Part shown: one piece after another, positions 1 through 7,446 of the stretch | Layout of the letters: the number at the start of each line of letters is the position of its first letter | How positions within the stretch are numbered: position 1 is the first letter of the stretch | DNA from: Oscillospiraceae bacterium | GTDB taxonomy: Bacteria > Bacillota > Clostridia > Oscillospirales > Oscillospiraceae | NCBI GenBank assembly: GCA_017535635.1 | Contig: JAFXTU010000029.1 | Location: forward strand, 1 to 62,830 | Direction: 5' to 3' | Length of the DNA: 62,830 nucleotides | Position numbers and translations under genes: made by a program | The notes under the pieces: generated by a model | Databases searched by the model: none | The model's input: only the letters and a program-made list of their open reading frames with translations | Told to the model about the DNA's origin: nothing

Positions 1-2
1 AT

Positions 3-1985
3 GGCATCGCAGTCGGTGCCGATGATCTTCACCCCCCGGTCCATGAGGGGCTGGGCCAGGTTGATGGCCGTCTGCCCGCCCAGGGAAGCGATGACCCCCT
101 CCGGCTCCTCGAAGTCCAGGATGGCCTGCACGTCCTCCGGCGTCAGGGGCTCGAAGTAGAGCTTGTCCGCCGTGGTGTAATCCGTGGAGACGGTCTCCGG
201 GTTATTGTTGATGATGATGGACTCATATCCCGCCCGGCGGATGGTCTGCACCGCGTGGACGGTGGAATAGTCAAATTCCACCCCCTGTCCGATGCGGATG
301 GGGCCCGCCCCCAGGACCACGATCTTCTTTTTGTCCGTCAGACGGGACTGGTTGTGAAGCCGCTGGTCCTGCAGATGCCCGTAGGTGGAATAGAGGTAGG
401 CGATGTACTTCCCGGTGTGCAGGGTGTCCACCATGCGGAAGATGGGGGTATAGCCCAGGTTCTTTCTCTGGCGGTAGACCTCCTGCTCCGTGCAGTTCCA
501 GAGCTGGGCGATGGTCTTGTCGGCAAAGCCCATGGTCTTGGCAGCCAGCAGGGCCCGCTCGTAGCCGGGCTTATCCCGGAGGATGCCCTCCATCTCCACG
601 ATGCTTTTGAGGCATTCCAGGAAGAGCTCCGTGATCATGGTGCGCTTGTGCAGCTCCGCCACGCTCACGCCCCGGCGGAGAAGCTCCGTCACGGCGAAAA
701 CGGTGTCGTCCCGGAAATCGGCAAGGTAGTCCAGCAGGGCCTTCTCCGTCCAGGAATCGAACTTGGGGAGGCGGAAATGGCAGACTCCGGTCTCCAGGCT
801 TCGGACGGATTTCAAAAAGCACTCTGAGAGGGTGGAGCCGATGCCCATGACCTCGCCGGTGGCCTTCATCTGGGTCCCCAGGTTGTTGGGCGCGGTGGGG
901 AACTTGTCAAAGGGGAAGCGGGGGAACTTGGCCACGATGTAGTCCAGGCTGGGCTCGATGGCGGCGGTGCCGCCCGCCACGGGGATCTCCTCCAGGGCCA
1001 TGCCCATGGCGATCTTGGCGGTGACCCGGGCGATGGGATAGCCGCTGGCCTTGCTGGCCAGGGCGCTGGAGCGGGAGACCCGGGGATTGACTTCGATGAG
1101 GAAGTATTCGCTGGAGTTGGGATTCAGGGCAAACTGGACGTTGCAGCCCCCCTCGATCTTCAGCTCCCGGATGATCTTGATGGCGCTGTCGTTCAGCATC
1201 TTCAGGTCCTGCTGGGAGAGGGAGAGGATGGGGGCCACCACGATGCTGTCCCCGGTATGGACTCCCACCGGGTCCACGTTCTCCATCCCACAGATGGTGA
1301 TGGCGTGGTCGTTGGAGTCCCGCATGACCTCGAATTCGATCTCCTTGTAGCCCCGGACGCTCTTTTCCACCAGCACCTCGTGGACCGGGGAGAGGCGGAA
1401 GGCGTTGACGCCCAGCTCCACCAGCTCCTCTTCATTATAGGCAAAGCCGCCCCCGGTGCCCCCCAGGGTAAAGGCCGGGCGCAGGACCACGGGGTAGCCG
1501 ATCCGTTTCGCGGCGGCCCTGGCCTCCTCCAGGGAATAGGTGATCTCCGAGGGGATCACCGGCTCCCCGATGGACTGGCACATCTCCTTGAAGAGCTCCC
1601 GGTCCTCCGCCCGCTCGATGCTCTCGCTGGAGGTGCCCAGCAGCTGCACCTGACACTCCTTCAAGATGCCCTTCTTTTCCAGCTGCATGGCCAGGTTCAG
1701 GCCCGTCTGTCCCCCGATGCCGGGGACGATGGCGTCCGGCCGCTCGTAGCGCAGGATCTTGGCGATGTACTCCAGGGTCAGGGGCTCCATATATACCTTG
1801 TCCGCGATGGCGGTGTCCGTCATGATGGTGGCGGGGTTGGAGTTCACCAGGATGACCTCGTACCCCTCCTCCTTCAGGGCCAGGCAGGCCTGGGTCCCGG
1901 CGTAGTCGAATTCGGCTGCCTGGCCGATGACGATGGGTCCGGAGCCGATGATGAGCACCTTTTTGATATCCGTCCGTTTTGCCAT
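3..1985 (-). CDS. carB: carbamoyl-phosphate synthase large subunit, 5' part (runs off window)
   Basis: Makes carbamoyl phosphate from glutamine-derived ammonia, bicarbonate and two ATP for pyrimidine and arginine synthesis. About 661 N-terminal residues of the roughly 1070 usual for the family are present; the rest lies before position 1. The protein begins MAKRTDIKKVLIIGSGPIVI. It shows the first ATP-grasp half with the signature TLGGTGGGFAYN, the oligomerisation region, and the start of the second half (VVLGAGPIRIGQGVEFDYS near residue 555), which mirrors the N-terminus as expected for this internally duplicated enzyme. The ATG at 1985 has GGAGG about 10 bases upstream and lies 17 bases after the pyrC stop, so the two are co-transcribed under the pyr leader upstream of pyrC. 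The small subunit carA is not between pyrC and carB. Function is certain; completeness cannot be judged. Confidence 0.95.
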   Translation of the reverse strand, partial: MAKRTDIKKVLIIGSGPIVIGQAAEFDYAGTQACLALKEEGYEVILVNSNPATIMTDTAIADKVYMEPLTLEYIAKILRYERPDAIVPGIGGQTGLNLAMQLEKKGILKECQVQLLGTSSESIERAEDRELFKEMCQSIGEPVIPSEITYSLEEARAAAKRIGYPVVLRPAFTLGGTGGGFAYNEEELVELGVNAFRLSPVHEVLVEKSVRGYKEIEFEVMRDSNDHAITICGMENVDPVGVHTGDSIVVAPILSLSQQDLKMLNDSAIKIIRELKIEGGCNVQFALNPNSSEYFLIEVNPRVSRSSALASKASGYPIARVTAKIAMGMALEEIPVAGGTAAIEPSLDYIVAKFPRFPFDKFPTAPNNLGTQMKATGEVMGIGSTLSECFLKSVRSLETGVCHFRLPKFDSWTEKALLDYLADFRDDTVFAVTELLRRGVSVAELHKRTMITELFLECLKSIVEMEGILRDKPGYERALLAAKTMGFADKTIAQLWNCTEQEVYRQRKNLGYTPIFRMVDTLHTGKYIAYLYSTYGHLQDQRLHNQSRLTDKKKIVVLGAGPIRIGQGVEFDYSTVHAVQTIRRAGYESIIINNNPETVSTDYTTADKLYFEPLTPEDVQAILDFEEPEGVIASLGGQTAINLAQPLMDRGVKIIGTDCDA

Positions 1986-2002
1986 AGTATCTTATCCTCC
2001 GT

Positions 2003-3208
2003 TCAGGTATTGTTCTGATATACGGTTCTGCCCTCCAGGACCGTGAGGCTGCAGACGCCGAAGAGTTCTTCCCCTTCAAAGGGCGTCGACTTCCCCTGGG
2101 AAAGGAAGTCCGCCGGGTCCACGGTGAAGGGCCGGTCCAGCTCCCAGGCGGTATACTCTTCCCCCAAGGGGATGCCGAAGCGTTCCCTGGGCCGGAAGGC
2201 CAGCAGCTCCAGGAGCTTGTCCATCGAAAGGATCCCGGCGCGCACCAGATGGGTGTACAGCAGGGGGAAGGCCGTCTCCAGGCCCACGATGCCGAAGGCG
2301 CTCTTTTCCAGGCCCCTGGCCTTCTCCTCGGCGCTGTGGGGGGCGTGATCCGTGGCGATCATGTCGATGGTCCCGTCCAGAATTCCATCCAGAAGGGCCT
2401 CCCGGTCCTCCCGACCCCGGAGGGGCGGGTTCATTTTGAAGCGCCCCTCCTCCCGGAGGTCGGAGTCGTCCAGCAGGAGATAGTGGGGCGCGGTCTCGCA
2501 GGAAACGTCCAGCCCCTCCCGCTTCGCCCGGCGGAGCAGGGCCACGCTCTCCTTGGTGGAGACATGGCAGACGTGGTAGGCGCAGCCCACTTCCTTCACC
2601 AGGCGCAGGTCCCTCTGAATGGGGCCCCACTCGCTCTCTGAGCTTATTCCCCGGTGCCCGTGAGCCCGGGCGTAGGCCCCGTCGTGGATGTAACCCCCAT
2701 GCAGAAGGCTCTCGTCCTCGCAGTGGGCGGCGATGAGCTTTCCCAGGCGCTTTGCCTCCTCCATGGCCTGACGCATCCGGCTCTCGGACTGGACGCCCTT
2801 CCCGTCGTCGGAAAAGGCCGCGACCAGGGGCGCCAGGTCCGACATAGCGGCAAGGGCTTCCCCCTTCTCCCCCGTCGTGATCGCGCCGTAGGGGAAAACG
2901 CGGATCAGTGCGTCCCGGCGGATCAGGCGCAGCTCCTCCTCCAGATGCTCCAGGCTGTCCGGCACCGGGGAAAGGTTCGGCATGGCGCAGACCGCCGTGT
3001 ACCCGCCCCGGGCGGCCGCCAGGGAGCCGGAGCGGATGGTCTCCTTATAAGAAAACCCCGGCTCGCGGAAGTGAACATGCACGTCGCAAAAGCCGGGAAA
3101 TACGGTAAAGCTGCCGGTGGGGGGCAGAAGAGAGGCATCGAAGGCGGGAACAGAGCCGGCGCCGCTTTTGGCGGAAAATACGGTGATCTGACGGCTTTGA
3201 TCCTTCAT
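2003..3208 (-). CDS. pyrC: dihydroorotase
   Basis: Zinc amidohydrolase that interconverts carbamoyl aspartate and dihydroorotate, the third step of de novo pyrimidine synthesis. 401 residues, typical for the class I Gram-positive enzyme. The metal-binding motif DVHVHFREPG lies at residues 42-51 and the second signature ATDHAPHS near residue 285, with conserved histidines between (AAHCED, YHVCHVST). Two ATGs lie close together downstream of a GAGGAGG site; the one at 3208 is in the enzyme frame with a spacing of about 8, the other at 3215 is in a different frame. The ribosome site directly follows the T-tract of an intrinsic terminator, placing pyrC and carB under attenuation. Confidence 0.95.
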   Translation of the reverse strand: MKDQSRQITVFSAKSGAGSVPAFDASLLPPTGSFTVFPGFCDVHVHFREPGFSYKETIRSGSLAAARGGYTAVCAMPNLSPVPDSLEHLEEELRLIRRDALIRVFPYGAITTGEKGEALAAMSDLAPLVAAFSDDGKGVQSESRMRQAMEEAKRLGKLIAAHCEDESLLHGGYIHDGAYARAHGHRGISSESEWGPIQRDLRLVKEVGCAYHVCHVSTKESVALLRRAKREGLDVSCETAPHYLLLDDSDLREEGRFKMNPPLRGREDREALLDGILDGTIDMIATDHAPHSAEEKARGLEKSAFGIVGLETAFPLLYTHLVRAGILSMDKLLELLAFRPRERFGIPLGEEYTAWELDRPFTVDPADFLSQGKSTPFEGEELFGVCSLTVLEGRTVYQNNT

Positions 3209-3222
3209 CCTTCATCCTCCTC

Positions 3223-3251
3223 AAAAAAAGCCCTGCCGGGAGCGGCAAGGC
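3223..3251 (-). terminator. pyr leader intrinsic terminator (attenuator)
   Basis: On the minus strand a 9-bp stem (GCCTTGCCG with CGGCAGGGC, one G-U) closes a CTCC loop and is followed by seven Ts. It sits only a few bases before the pyrC ribosome site, so termination here would silence pyrC-carB. A matching PyrR-type hairpin lies upstream in the same leader. Confidence 0.85.
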
Positions 3252-3302
3252 AAAACAAACCGAAGCGTGCGCAGGAGCACTGCACCGCCTGAGCAATTTC
3301 GC

Positions 3303-3337
3303 AATCTTGCCGGTCTCTCTGTACCCGCTTAAAGATT
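3303..3337 (-). promoter_or_regulatory. PyrR-type RNA binding hairpin
   Basis: In the minus-strand leader, outer arms AATCTT and AAGATT pair around an inner stem (GCGGGT with ACCGGC, one mismatch) capped by ACAGAGAG. This resembles the PyrR anti-antiterminator in the pyr operons of Bacillus and Clostridia (conserved CAGAGAG loop with a purine-rich internal bulge). Bound PyrR-UMP would stabilise this hairpin and let the downstream terminator form. No pyrR gene lies in the window. Confidence 0.75.
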
Positions 3338-3347
3338 GATTTTTGTA

Positions 3348-3377
3348 ATAGTACCACGCCGTGCCGGGGCTTGTCAA
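3348..3377 (-). promoter_or_regulatory. sigma-A promoter of pyrC-carB
   Basis: TTGACA (3372-3377) and TACTAT (3348-3353) on the minus strand with an 18-bp spacer. Transcription would start near 3341, just before the PyrR hairpin, giving a leader of about 130 bases. Confidence 0.75.
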
Positions 3378-3447
3378 TCTTTCTCAGAGGGAGAAACTGT
3401 TTTTTCCGCGCTGAAGAGAGATACTGAGATCAGGCCTCGGAGAAATA

Positions 3448-3474
3448 TTAGCACTCTCTGGTCTAGAGTGCTAA
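3448..3474 (+). promoter_or_regulatory. CIRCE operator (HrcA binding site)
   Basis: Perfect match to the CIRCE consensus TTAGCACTC-N9-GAGTGCTAA, with arms at 3448-3456 and 3466-3474 and flanking bases that extend the dyad (AATA before, TATT after). HrcA represses through this operator in Firmicutes, normally at groESL and dnaK; here it lies about 90 bases before an Hsp20 gene. TAATAT at 3472-3477 overlaps the right arm and could be a -10 box; TATGAT at 3525-3530 is another candidate. Confidence 0.9.
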
Positions 3475-3563
3475 TATTTACAGTTTCTTCATCGTTCGTT
3501 CACGAAATGGACGAAATCATGCGCTATGATACAGCCAAAAGAAAAAGCAAGGAGGAATGAATC

Positions 3564-4022
3564 ATGTTTGCTATGATGCCTTATCGCAGAACCCGGAATA
3601 CCGGAGAATTCAACATCTTCCGGGAGATGGAGGAGCTGGAGCGGCGGTTCTTCGGCGATACCTTCAGCGGTTTCCAGAAGGCCGAAGGACTGACCGGCTT
3701 CCGCACCGACATCTCAGACCAGGGGGACAGCTATCTGCTGGAGGCGGATCTGCCCGGATTTGACAAGGAGAGCATCCACCTGGACCTGAACGAGGATACC
3801 CTTACCATCAGCGCCGAGCGGCACAGCCGGCACGAGGAAGAGGACAAGCAGGGCAGCTATCTCTGCTGCGAGCGCTCCTACGGCCAGTATCAGCGGAGCT
3901 TCGATGTGTCCGGCATCGACACCGACAAGATCAAGGCGAAATACGCCGACGGTGTCCTGTCCCTGACTCTCCCCAAGAAGGCGGAGGTCCAGCCCGCGGT
4001 GAAGTGGCTGGAGATCGAGTAG
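3564..4022 (+). CDS. Hsp20/alpha-crystallin family small heat-shock protein
   Basis: ATP-independent holdase chaperone that binds unfolding proteins in the cytoplasm. 152 residues, normal for bacterial Hsp20. The alpha-crystallin domain spans about residues 38-140, starting at TDISDQGDSYLLEADLPGF and containing the typical DGVLSLTLPKK strand pair; a clear C-terminal IxI motif is not seen. ATG at 3564 has AAGGAGG (3549-3555) 8 bases upstream. Expression is probably heat-induced via HrcA through the perfect CIRCE upstream. A strong terminator follows, so the gene is monocistronic. Confidence 0.95.
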   Translation: MFAMMPYRRTRNTGEFNIFREMEELERRFFGDTFSGFQKAEGLTGFRTDISDQGDSYLLEADLPGFDKESIHLDLNEDTLTISAERHSRHEEEDKQGSYLCCERSYGQYQRSFDVSGIDTDKIKAKYADGVLSLTLPKKAEVQPAVKWLEIE

Positions 4023-4038
4023 TATTCTTTTCCAAAGA

Positions 4039-4068
4039 GGCGGCGGGGCGACCCGCCGCCCTCATTTT
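4039..4068 (+). terminator. intrinsic terminator of hsp20
   Basis: 9-bp perfect GC stem (4039-4047 with 4052-4060), GCGA loop, then CTCATTTTT, starting 16 bases after the hsp20 stop codon. Confidence 0.85.
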
Positions 4069-4082
4069 TGGGCAGAAGGAAA

Positions 4083-4108
4083 CGCCCGCCGGGTTTTCCC
4101 GGCGGGCG
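4083..4108 (-). terminator. intrinsic terminator, probably the original ohrR terminator
   Basis: Perfect 11-bp stem (4083-4093 with 4098-4108) and a four-base loop, followed on the minus strand by TTTCCTTCT. It is now about 210 bases after the ohrR stop, but would be only about 50 bases away without the inverted-repeat element between them. Confidence 0.6.
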
Positions 4109-4160
4109 CCTTGGACCATTGAGGCCTTCCGCCCGGCGCATTGCCTGCGGCGGCGCCTCA

Positions 4161-4316
4161 TACTAAACTCCCATTGAAACTAGACAGGGAATTGCGCGGA
4201 TGATTTGTGTCAGCCGAGGCGGAGAACGCAGGCGGGCTGTCGCCCGCCAAGGCCGACAACGAAGGATGGCGCAAATCAGACCGCAAGGACTGTCGTATTT
4301 TAATGGGAGTTTAGTA
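4161..4316. mobile_element. MITE-like inverted-repeat element, 156 bp
   Basis: Ends are perfect 15-bp inverted repeats: TACTAAACTCCCATT at 4161-4175 and its complement at 4302-4316. Inside the ends the two halves keep matching in patches (GACAG, TTGCG, TGATTTG), so the whole element folds back, with a central GGCGGGC/GCCCGCC hairpin. It has no convincing coding sequence. It is flanked by a possible 3-bp duplication TCA (4158-4160 and 4317-4319); the right copy is the complement of the ohrR stop codon TGA. Alternatively the terminal TA pairs are a TA duplication as for IS630/mariner-type transposases. No transposase is nearby, so it is probably moved in trans. Confidence 0.7.
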
Positions 4317-4754
4317 TCACTCCTCCTTGCCCAGGATCTTGTACAGGATGCGGTAGAGGGCCAGGGCGTCCTCCCCTTCGATGCGGGAGCACTCGGCCAT
4401 GGCCTGGGGCACCTTCAGCGCCCGCTCCTTGAGCGCCTCCCCCGCCGCCGTGATCTCGATGTTCAGGCTGCGCTCGTCCTCCGTGGAACGGGTCCGGGTC
4501 AGCAGGCCCTTGGACTCCATCTTTTTCAGCAGAGGCGTCAGCGTACCCGAATCCAGATAAAGCAGAGTGCCCATTTCCTTGACGGTGACCGCCTTTCTCT
4601 CCCAAAGCACCATCATGGCGATATACTGGGTATAGGTCAGATCGATCTCATCGAGAAAGGGCTTATACTGCTTGATGATCTCCCGGGACGCGGCATACAG
4701 AGGGAAGCAGAGCTGATTCTCCAGCTTCAGGCTGTCGTACTTTGATTCTGGCAT
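4317..4754 (-). CDS. ohrR: OhrR-type MarR family peroxide-sensing repressor
   Basis: DNA-binding repressor that senses organic hydroperoxides by oxidation of an N-terminal cysteine. 145 residues, close to the 147 of Bacillus subtilis OhrR, and recognisably similar along its length (KLENQLCFPLYAASREIIKQ; YLDSGTLTPLLKKMESKGL). The reactive cysteine is Cys16, and the winged-helix includes DERS near residue 93. ATG at 4754. It lies downstream of a glutathione peroxidase on the same strand, 127 bases apart, with its own strong promoter between. The stop codon abuts an inverted-repeat element. No ohrA gene is in the window, so the peroxidase may be the regulated partner. Confidence 0.9.
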   Translation of the reverse strand: MPESKYDSLKLENQLCFPLYAASREIIKQYKPFLDEIDLTYTQYIAMMVLWERKAVTVKEMGTLLYLDSGTLTPLLKKMESKGLLTRTRSTEDERSLNIEITAAGEALKERALKVPQAMAECSRIEGEDALALYRILYKILGKEE

Positions 4755-4810
4755 TTTCCTGTCCGTCTTTCTTGCAGTATTCAGGGCGATCCAAGACCCC
4801 CTTTTCGTAA

Positions 4811-4839
4811 ATTATACTGCAATCCACTCAATTTTACAA
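4811..4839 (-). promoter_or_regulatory. ohrR promoter and possible operator
   Basis: Minus strand TTGTAA (4834-4839), 17-bp spacer, perfect TATAAT (4811-4816); start near 4805 gives a leader of about 50 bases. The repeat GCAGTAT around the -10 recurs inverted at about 4773-4779 (ATACTGC) and could be part of an operator. The promoter is supported; the operator is a guess. Confidence 0.65.
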
Positions 4840-4881
4840 TGCTTTTTGAAAACTTTGACGGGTTTTTCGCTCAGAAGACGC

Positions 4882-5418
4882 TCAGAGGCAGGCCTCGATC
4901 TTCGCGCGGAGGGGCTTCATGTCCATGGGCTCAAAGCGCCCGGCGATATTGCCCTCCCGGTCGATGAGGAACTTGGTAAAATTCCACTTGATGTTCCCGT
5001 TGTTCTTATAATCCTTGTCCATGGCCTTCACCACGCCTGAGAGCATGACGCCCGCGGCGCCCTTGAAGCCCTCAAACTTGGTATTGGAGGTGAGCCAGGA
5101 ATAGAGGGGAATGGCCCCCTCTCCGTTGACCTCTACCTTGGAAAACTGGGGGAAGGTGATGCCGAAGCGGCCGGTGCAGAAGGTATGAATCTCCTCGTCT
5201 CCGCCGGGGGCCTGGTTGCCGAACTGGTTGCAGGGGAAATCCAGGATCTCAAAGCCCTTGTCCTTGTAGGCCTCGTAGATCTCCTGAAGCTCGCTGTACT
5301 GGGGCGTGAAGCCGCAGCCTGTGGCGGTGTTCACCACCAGCAGAACCTTGCCCTTGTAGTCGGAAAGCGCCACCTCGCTGCCGTCTCTGGCTTTGACACA
5401 AAAATCGTAGATGTTCAT
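4882..5418 (-). CDS. glutathione peroxidase family (thioredoxin-type) peroxidase
   Basis: Reduces hydroperoxides; bacterial members of this family usually draw electrons from thioredoxin rather than glutathione. 178 residues, usual length. The active-site cysteine is Cys35 in NTATGCGFTPQY; the codon is TGC, so this is a cysteine and not a selenocysteine form. The other catalytic-site motifs FPCNQFG and IKWNFTKFLID are present. ATG at 5418 with GAGAGGAG upstream. It has a consensus promoter of its own and precedes ohrR, which suggests a peroxide-stress pair. BsaA/GpxA-like naming is possible but not essential. Confidence 0.93.
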   Translation of the reverse strand: MNIYDFCVKARDGSEVALSDYKGKVLLVVNTATGCGFTPQYSELQEIYEAYKDKGFEILDFPCNQFGNQAPGGDEEIHTFCTGRFGITFPQFSKVEVNGEGAIPLYSWLTSNTKFEGFKGAAGVMLSGVVKAMDKDYKNNGNIKWNFTKFLIDREGNIAGRFEPMDMKPLRAKIEACL

Positions 5419-5472
5419 TGTGCTGCTCCTCTCTCAATTTAGTAAAATTATATTTTGCTCTGTCTATTTGGG

Positions 5473-5501
5473 ATTATACAGCAGTCCCGCCCCGGTGTCA
5501 A
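5473..5501 (-). promoter_or_regulatory. consensus sigma-A promoter of the peroxidase gene
   Basis: Minus strand TTGACA (5496-5501), 17-bp spacer, TATAAT (5473-5478), a perfect consensus. The -35 box lies in and beside the loop of a 12-bp inverted repeat (5482-5493 with 5503-5514). Confidence 0.8.
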
Positions 5502-5521
5502 GGGGGCGGGACTGTTTTTTT
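5482..5521 (+). terminator. plus-strand terminator-like dyad overlapping a minus-strand promoter
   Basis: 12-bp perfect stem (CAGTCCCGCCCC at 5482-5493 with GGGGCGGGACTG at 5503-5514) followed by seven Ts on the plus strand. No plus-strand gene precedes it; on the minus strand it has no T-tract. It could stop antisense transcription or act as an operator around the promoter. Confidence 0.5.
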
Positions 5522-5535
5522 GTAATTATTTACGG

Positions 5536-6624
5536 TCAAAAAACGCCGCTCAACAGTCTGCAAAAACGGTAAAAGGCATAGATGCCCAAAAACACAGTCT
5601 TTTTCAGGGTACCGGGCTCGGGGTACCCGGTCGCAGCGGCAAACTCCTCTTTGGTGATCGGGATCTCATACCGCCGGGCGATGTCGGTCTTCCGATGGAT
5701 ATTCCGCCATGTACTCGCGCCGCCGAAGACCCTGCCCCACCGGCGGGCAAAGGAAGAGCGGGCGTAGGTATACTCCGACAGCAGCTCATCCGCACGGATC
5801 ATCAGCAGCAGCGTATCCTTGCGCAGGCTCTCGTTTTCCCCCCAGCGATAGCCCCCCAGGACCTGCCGGGAGAGCACGACCGCATACTGCCTCATGATCT
5901 GATAACAGATCACCTCGTCTGCGGAGGGACCGAAGGCGTAGTTGACGCCCCCCGTCTTTAAATACGCTTCCTTTAAAATCGCCGTGCCGCAGGTCGGGGC
6001 ACCCGCGCCGGTACAGCCGCTGATCAGCACGCCGAACCGCGTCAGCCGCTCCCGGGGATATCGGCGGGTTCCCAGGGCGGTCTCAGGCCGGTCCTTCCCT
6101 GTGAATTCCGCACGCCGGGCGTAAACATAGCCCAAGGGTTTCTTCCCCCGGTAGGCGCGGATCTGCCGCCCCAGGTTCCCCAGCGCGTCCGGAAGGAGCA
6201 AGTCGTCGTCGTGCAGAAAGACGATCCATTCTCCCCTGGCCAGCTCCGCGCCGCGATTCCAGTTGTAACCGGAGCCGATGTTCTCCCGGTTGTGGTAGTA
6301 CAGCACCGGCGGACTGCCCAGCTCCCGGATCGCCTCCTGCGCCGGCGTCCATCCCTGCCCGTCCAGGGGCGTATTGTCAACGACGATGAGCTCCCAGGGG
6401 AAGTCCACGGGGTTCTGGGCCAAAACGCTCTCCACAGCCTCGCGCAGCAGCTCCTTCCGGCGGTAGGTGGGGATCACCACGGAAAACCAGGGGCGATCCT
6501 TCCCCGATGCATCGCCGTACAGGAGGTCGGAGGCAACGCCTTTTATTCTCTCAAAACAGTCCTCATCTTCATCGATACGGGAAAACGCTTCCGGAACAAG
6601 ATTGGAAATGGCGTTCCACTCCAT
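5536..6624 (-). CDS. glycosyltransferase family 2
   Basis: Transfers a sugar from a nucleotide-activated donor during assembly of the surface polysaccharide; acceptor and donor are unknown. 362 residues. An N-terminal extension of about 45 residues precedes the GT-A fold, which opens with FSVVIPTYRRKELLREAVES. The DxD metal site is FLHDDDLLLPDA near residue 137. The C-terminal 120 residues are basic with an aromatic end, suggesting membrane association. It resembles the glycosyltransferase at 9116-10243, including the shared N-terminal layout (CFERIKGVASDLLYGD against CFKKCEHVVSRLVYGD), so the two are paralogues. ATG at 6624, 3 bases after the SDR stop. Last gene of the polysaccharide operon. 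Confidence 0.88.
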   Translation of the reverse strand: MEWNAISNLVPEAFSRIDEDEDCFERIKGVASDLLYGDASGKDRPWFSVVIPTYRRKELLREAVESVLAQNPVDFPWELIVVDNTPLDGQGWTPAQEAIRELGSPPVLYYHNRENIGSGYNWNRGAELARGEWIVFLHDDDLLLPDALGNLGRQIRAYRGKKPLGYVYARRAEFTGKDRPETALGTRRYPRERLTRFGVLISGCTGAGAPTCGTAILKEAYLKTGGVNYAFGPSADEVICYQIMRQYAVVLSRQVLGGYRWGENESLRKDTLLLMIRADELLSEYTYARSSFARRWGRVFGGASTWRNIHRKTDIARRYEIPITKEEFAAATGYPEPGTLKKTVFLGIYAFYRFCRLLSGVF

Positions 6625-6627
6625 GGA

Positions 6628-7368
6628 TCAGATGGAAGCACCGCCATCCACGGGAAGCACGACGCCGGTGAGATAGGACGCCGCGTCGGAAGCGAGGAAG
6701 GCCACCACCTTCGCCACATCCTCCGGCCGGCCCACATACCCCAGAGGGATCCGCTCCGCGTAGACCTTTCTGTCTCTGTCCCCCAGGATCGGCGTGTCAA
6801 TGATCCCCGGGCAGATGCAGTTGACCCGCACGCCTTCCTCCCCATAGTTTTTCGCCATCTGGTGCGTAAACTGGATCACGGCAGCCTTGGATGCACTGTA
6901 GGCGTAGGAGCGCCCGGCGGCATAGTGCTGCAGGCCGGCGATGGAACCGTTGTTGATGATGCAGCCCTTCCGCTCCAGAAGCATGGGCTTGAGATACCGT
7001 GTCACGTAAAACATGCCGGTGACGTTGATGTCAAAGGTCTTTTTCCACTCCTCCACCGGCATGCGCTCGATCTCCATCGACGGGAGCATGACCCCGGCGT
7101 TGTTGAACAGGACGTCCACCCCGCCCAGCAGGGTGCGCACCTTCTCCGCCATGCTTTTAACGTCTTCCTCGGAAGACACGTCGCAGGGAAGAAAGAACGC
7201 CTTGCCCCCTTCAGCGGCGATCTGGGCCTCCAGGGCCTGCCCGCGTTCCGCACTGCGCCCCACCAGGGCCACCGCCGCGCCCTCGCGGGCAAACAGCTTC
7301 GCCGTGGCCGCGCCGATCCCGGAGGTCGCCCCGGTAACCACGACGGCTTTTCCGATAAATGCATTCAT
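6628..7368 (-). CDS. short-chain dehydrogenase/reductase
   Basis: NAD(P)-dependent oxidoreductase, about 246 residues, typical of classical SDRs. Cofactor motif TGATSGIG at residues 12-19, NNAG at 89-92, catalytic Ser142 and Tyr157-x3-Lys161, and the C-terminal LTGVVLPVDGGASI. The start is the ATG at 7368, which has AAAGGAG 9 bases upstream; reading can be extended upstream but without a ribosome site. It follows a split transketolase pair and sits between glycosyltransferases, so it may reduce a keto group on a nucleotide sugar, as the last reductase does in 3,6-dideoxyhexose and yersiniose pathways. The substrate is inferred only from context. Confidence 0.9.
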   Translation of the reverse strand: MNAFIGKAVVVTGATSGIGAATAKLFAREGAAVALVGRSAERGQALEAQIAAEGGKAFFLPCDVSSEEDVKSMAEKVRTLLGGVDVLFNNAGVMLPSMEIERMPVEEWKKTFDINVTGMFYVTRYLKPMLLERKGCIINNGSIAGLQHYAAGRSYAYSASKAAVIQFTHQMAKNYGEEGVRVNCICPGIIDTPILGDRDRKVYAERIPLGYVGRPEDVAKVVAFLASDAASYLTGVVLPVDGGASI

Positions 7369-7446
7369 ACTGAACCGCTCCTTTAATGATGAGTTGAAAT
7401 CCCGCTCAGGAAGAGACCCTGACCTTGCGTTCCGATCGGATCCCAT

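Noticed and set aside
255..827. Long plus-strand frames opposite carB and many other genes
   Set aside because: They are antisense shadows caused by high GC content; the protein sequences have no recognisable domains and the opposite strand encodes certain enzymes.
5033..5320. Selenocysteine in the glutathione peroxidase
   Set aside because: The active-site codon is TGC (Cys35); no in-frame TGA or SECIS-like hairpin is present.
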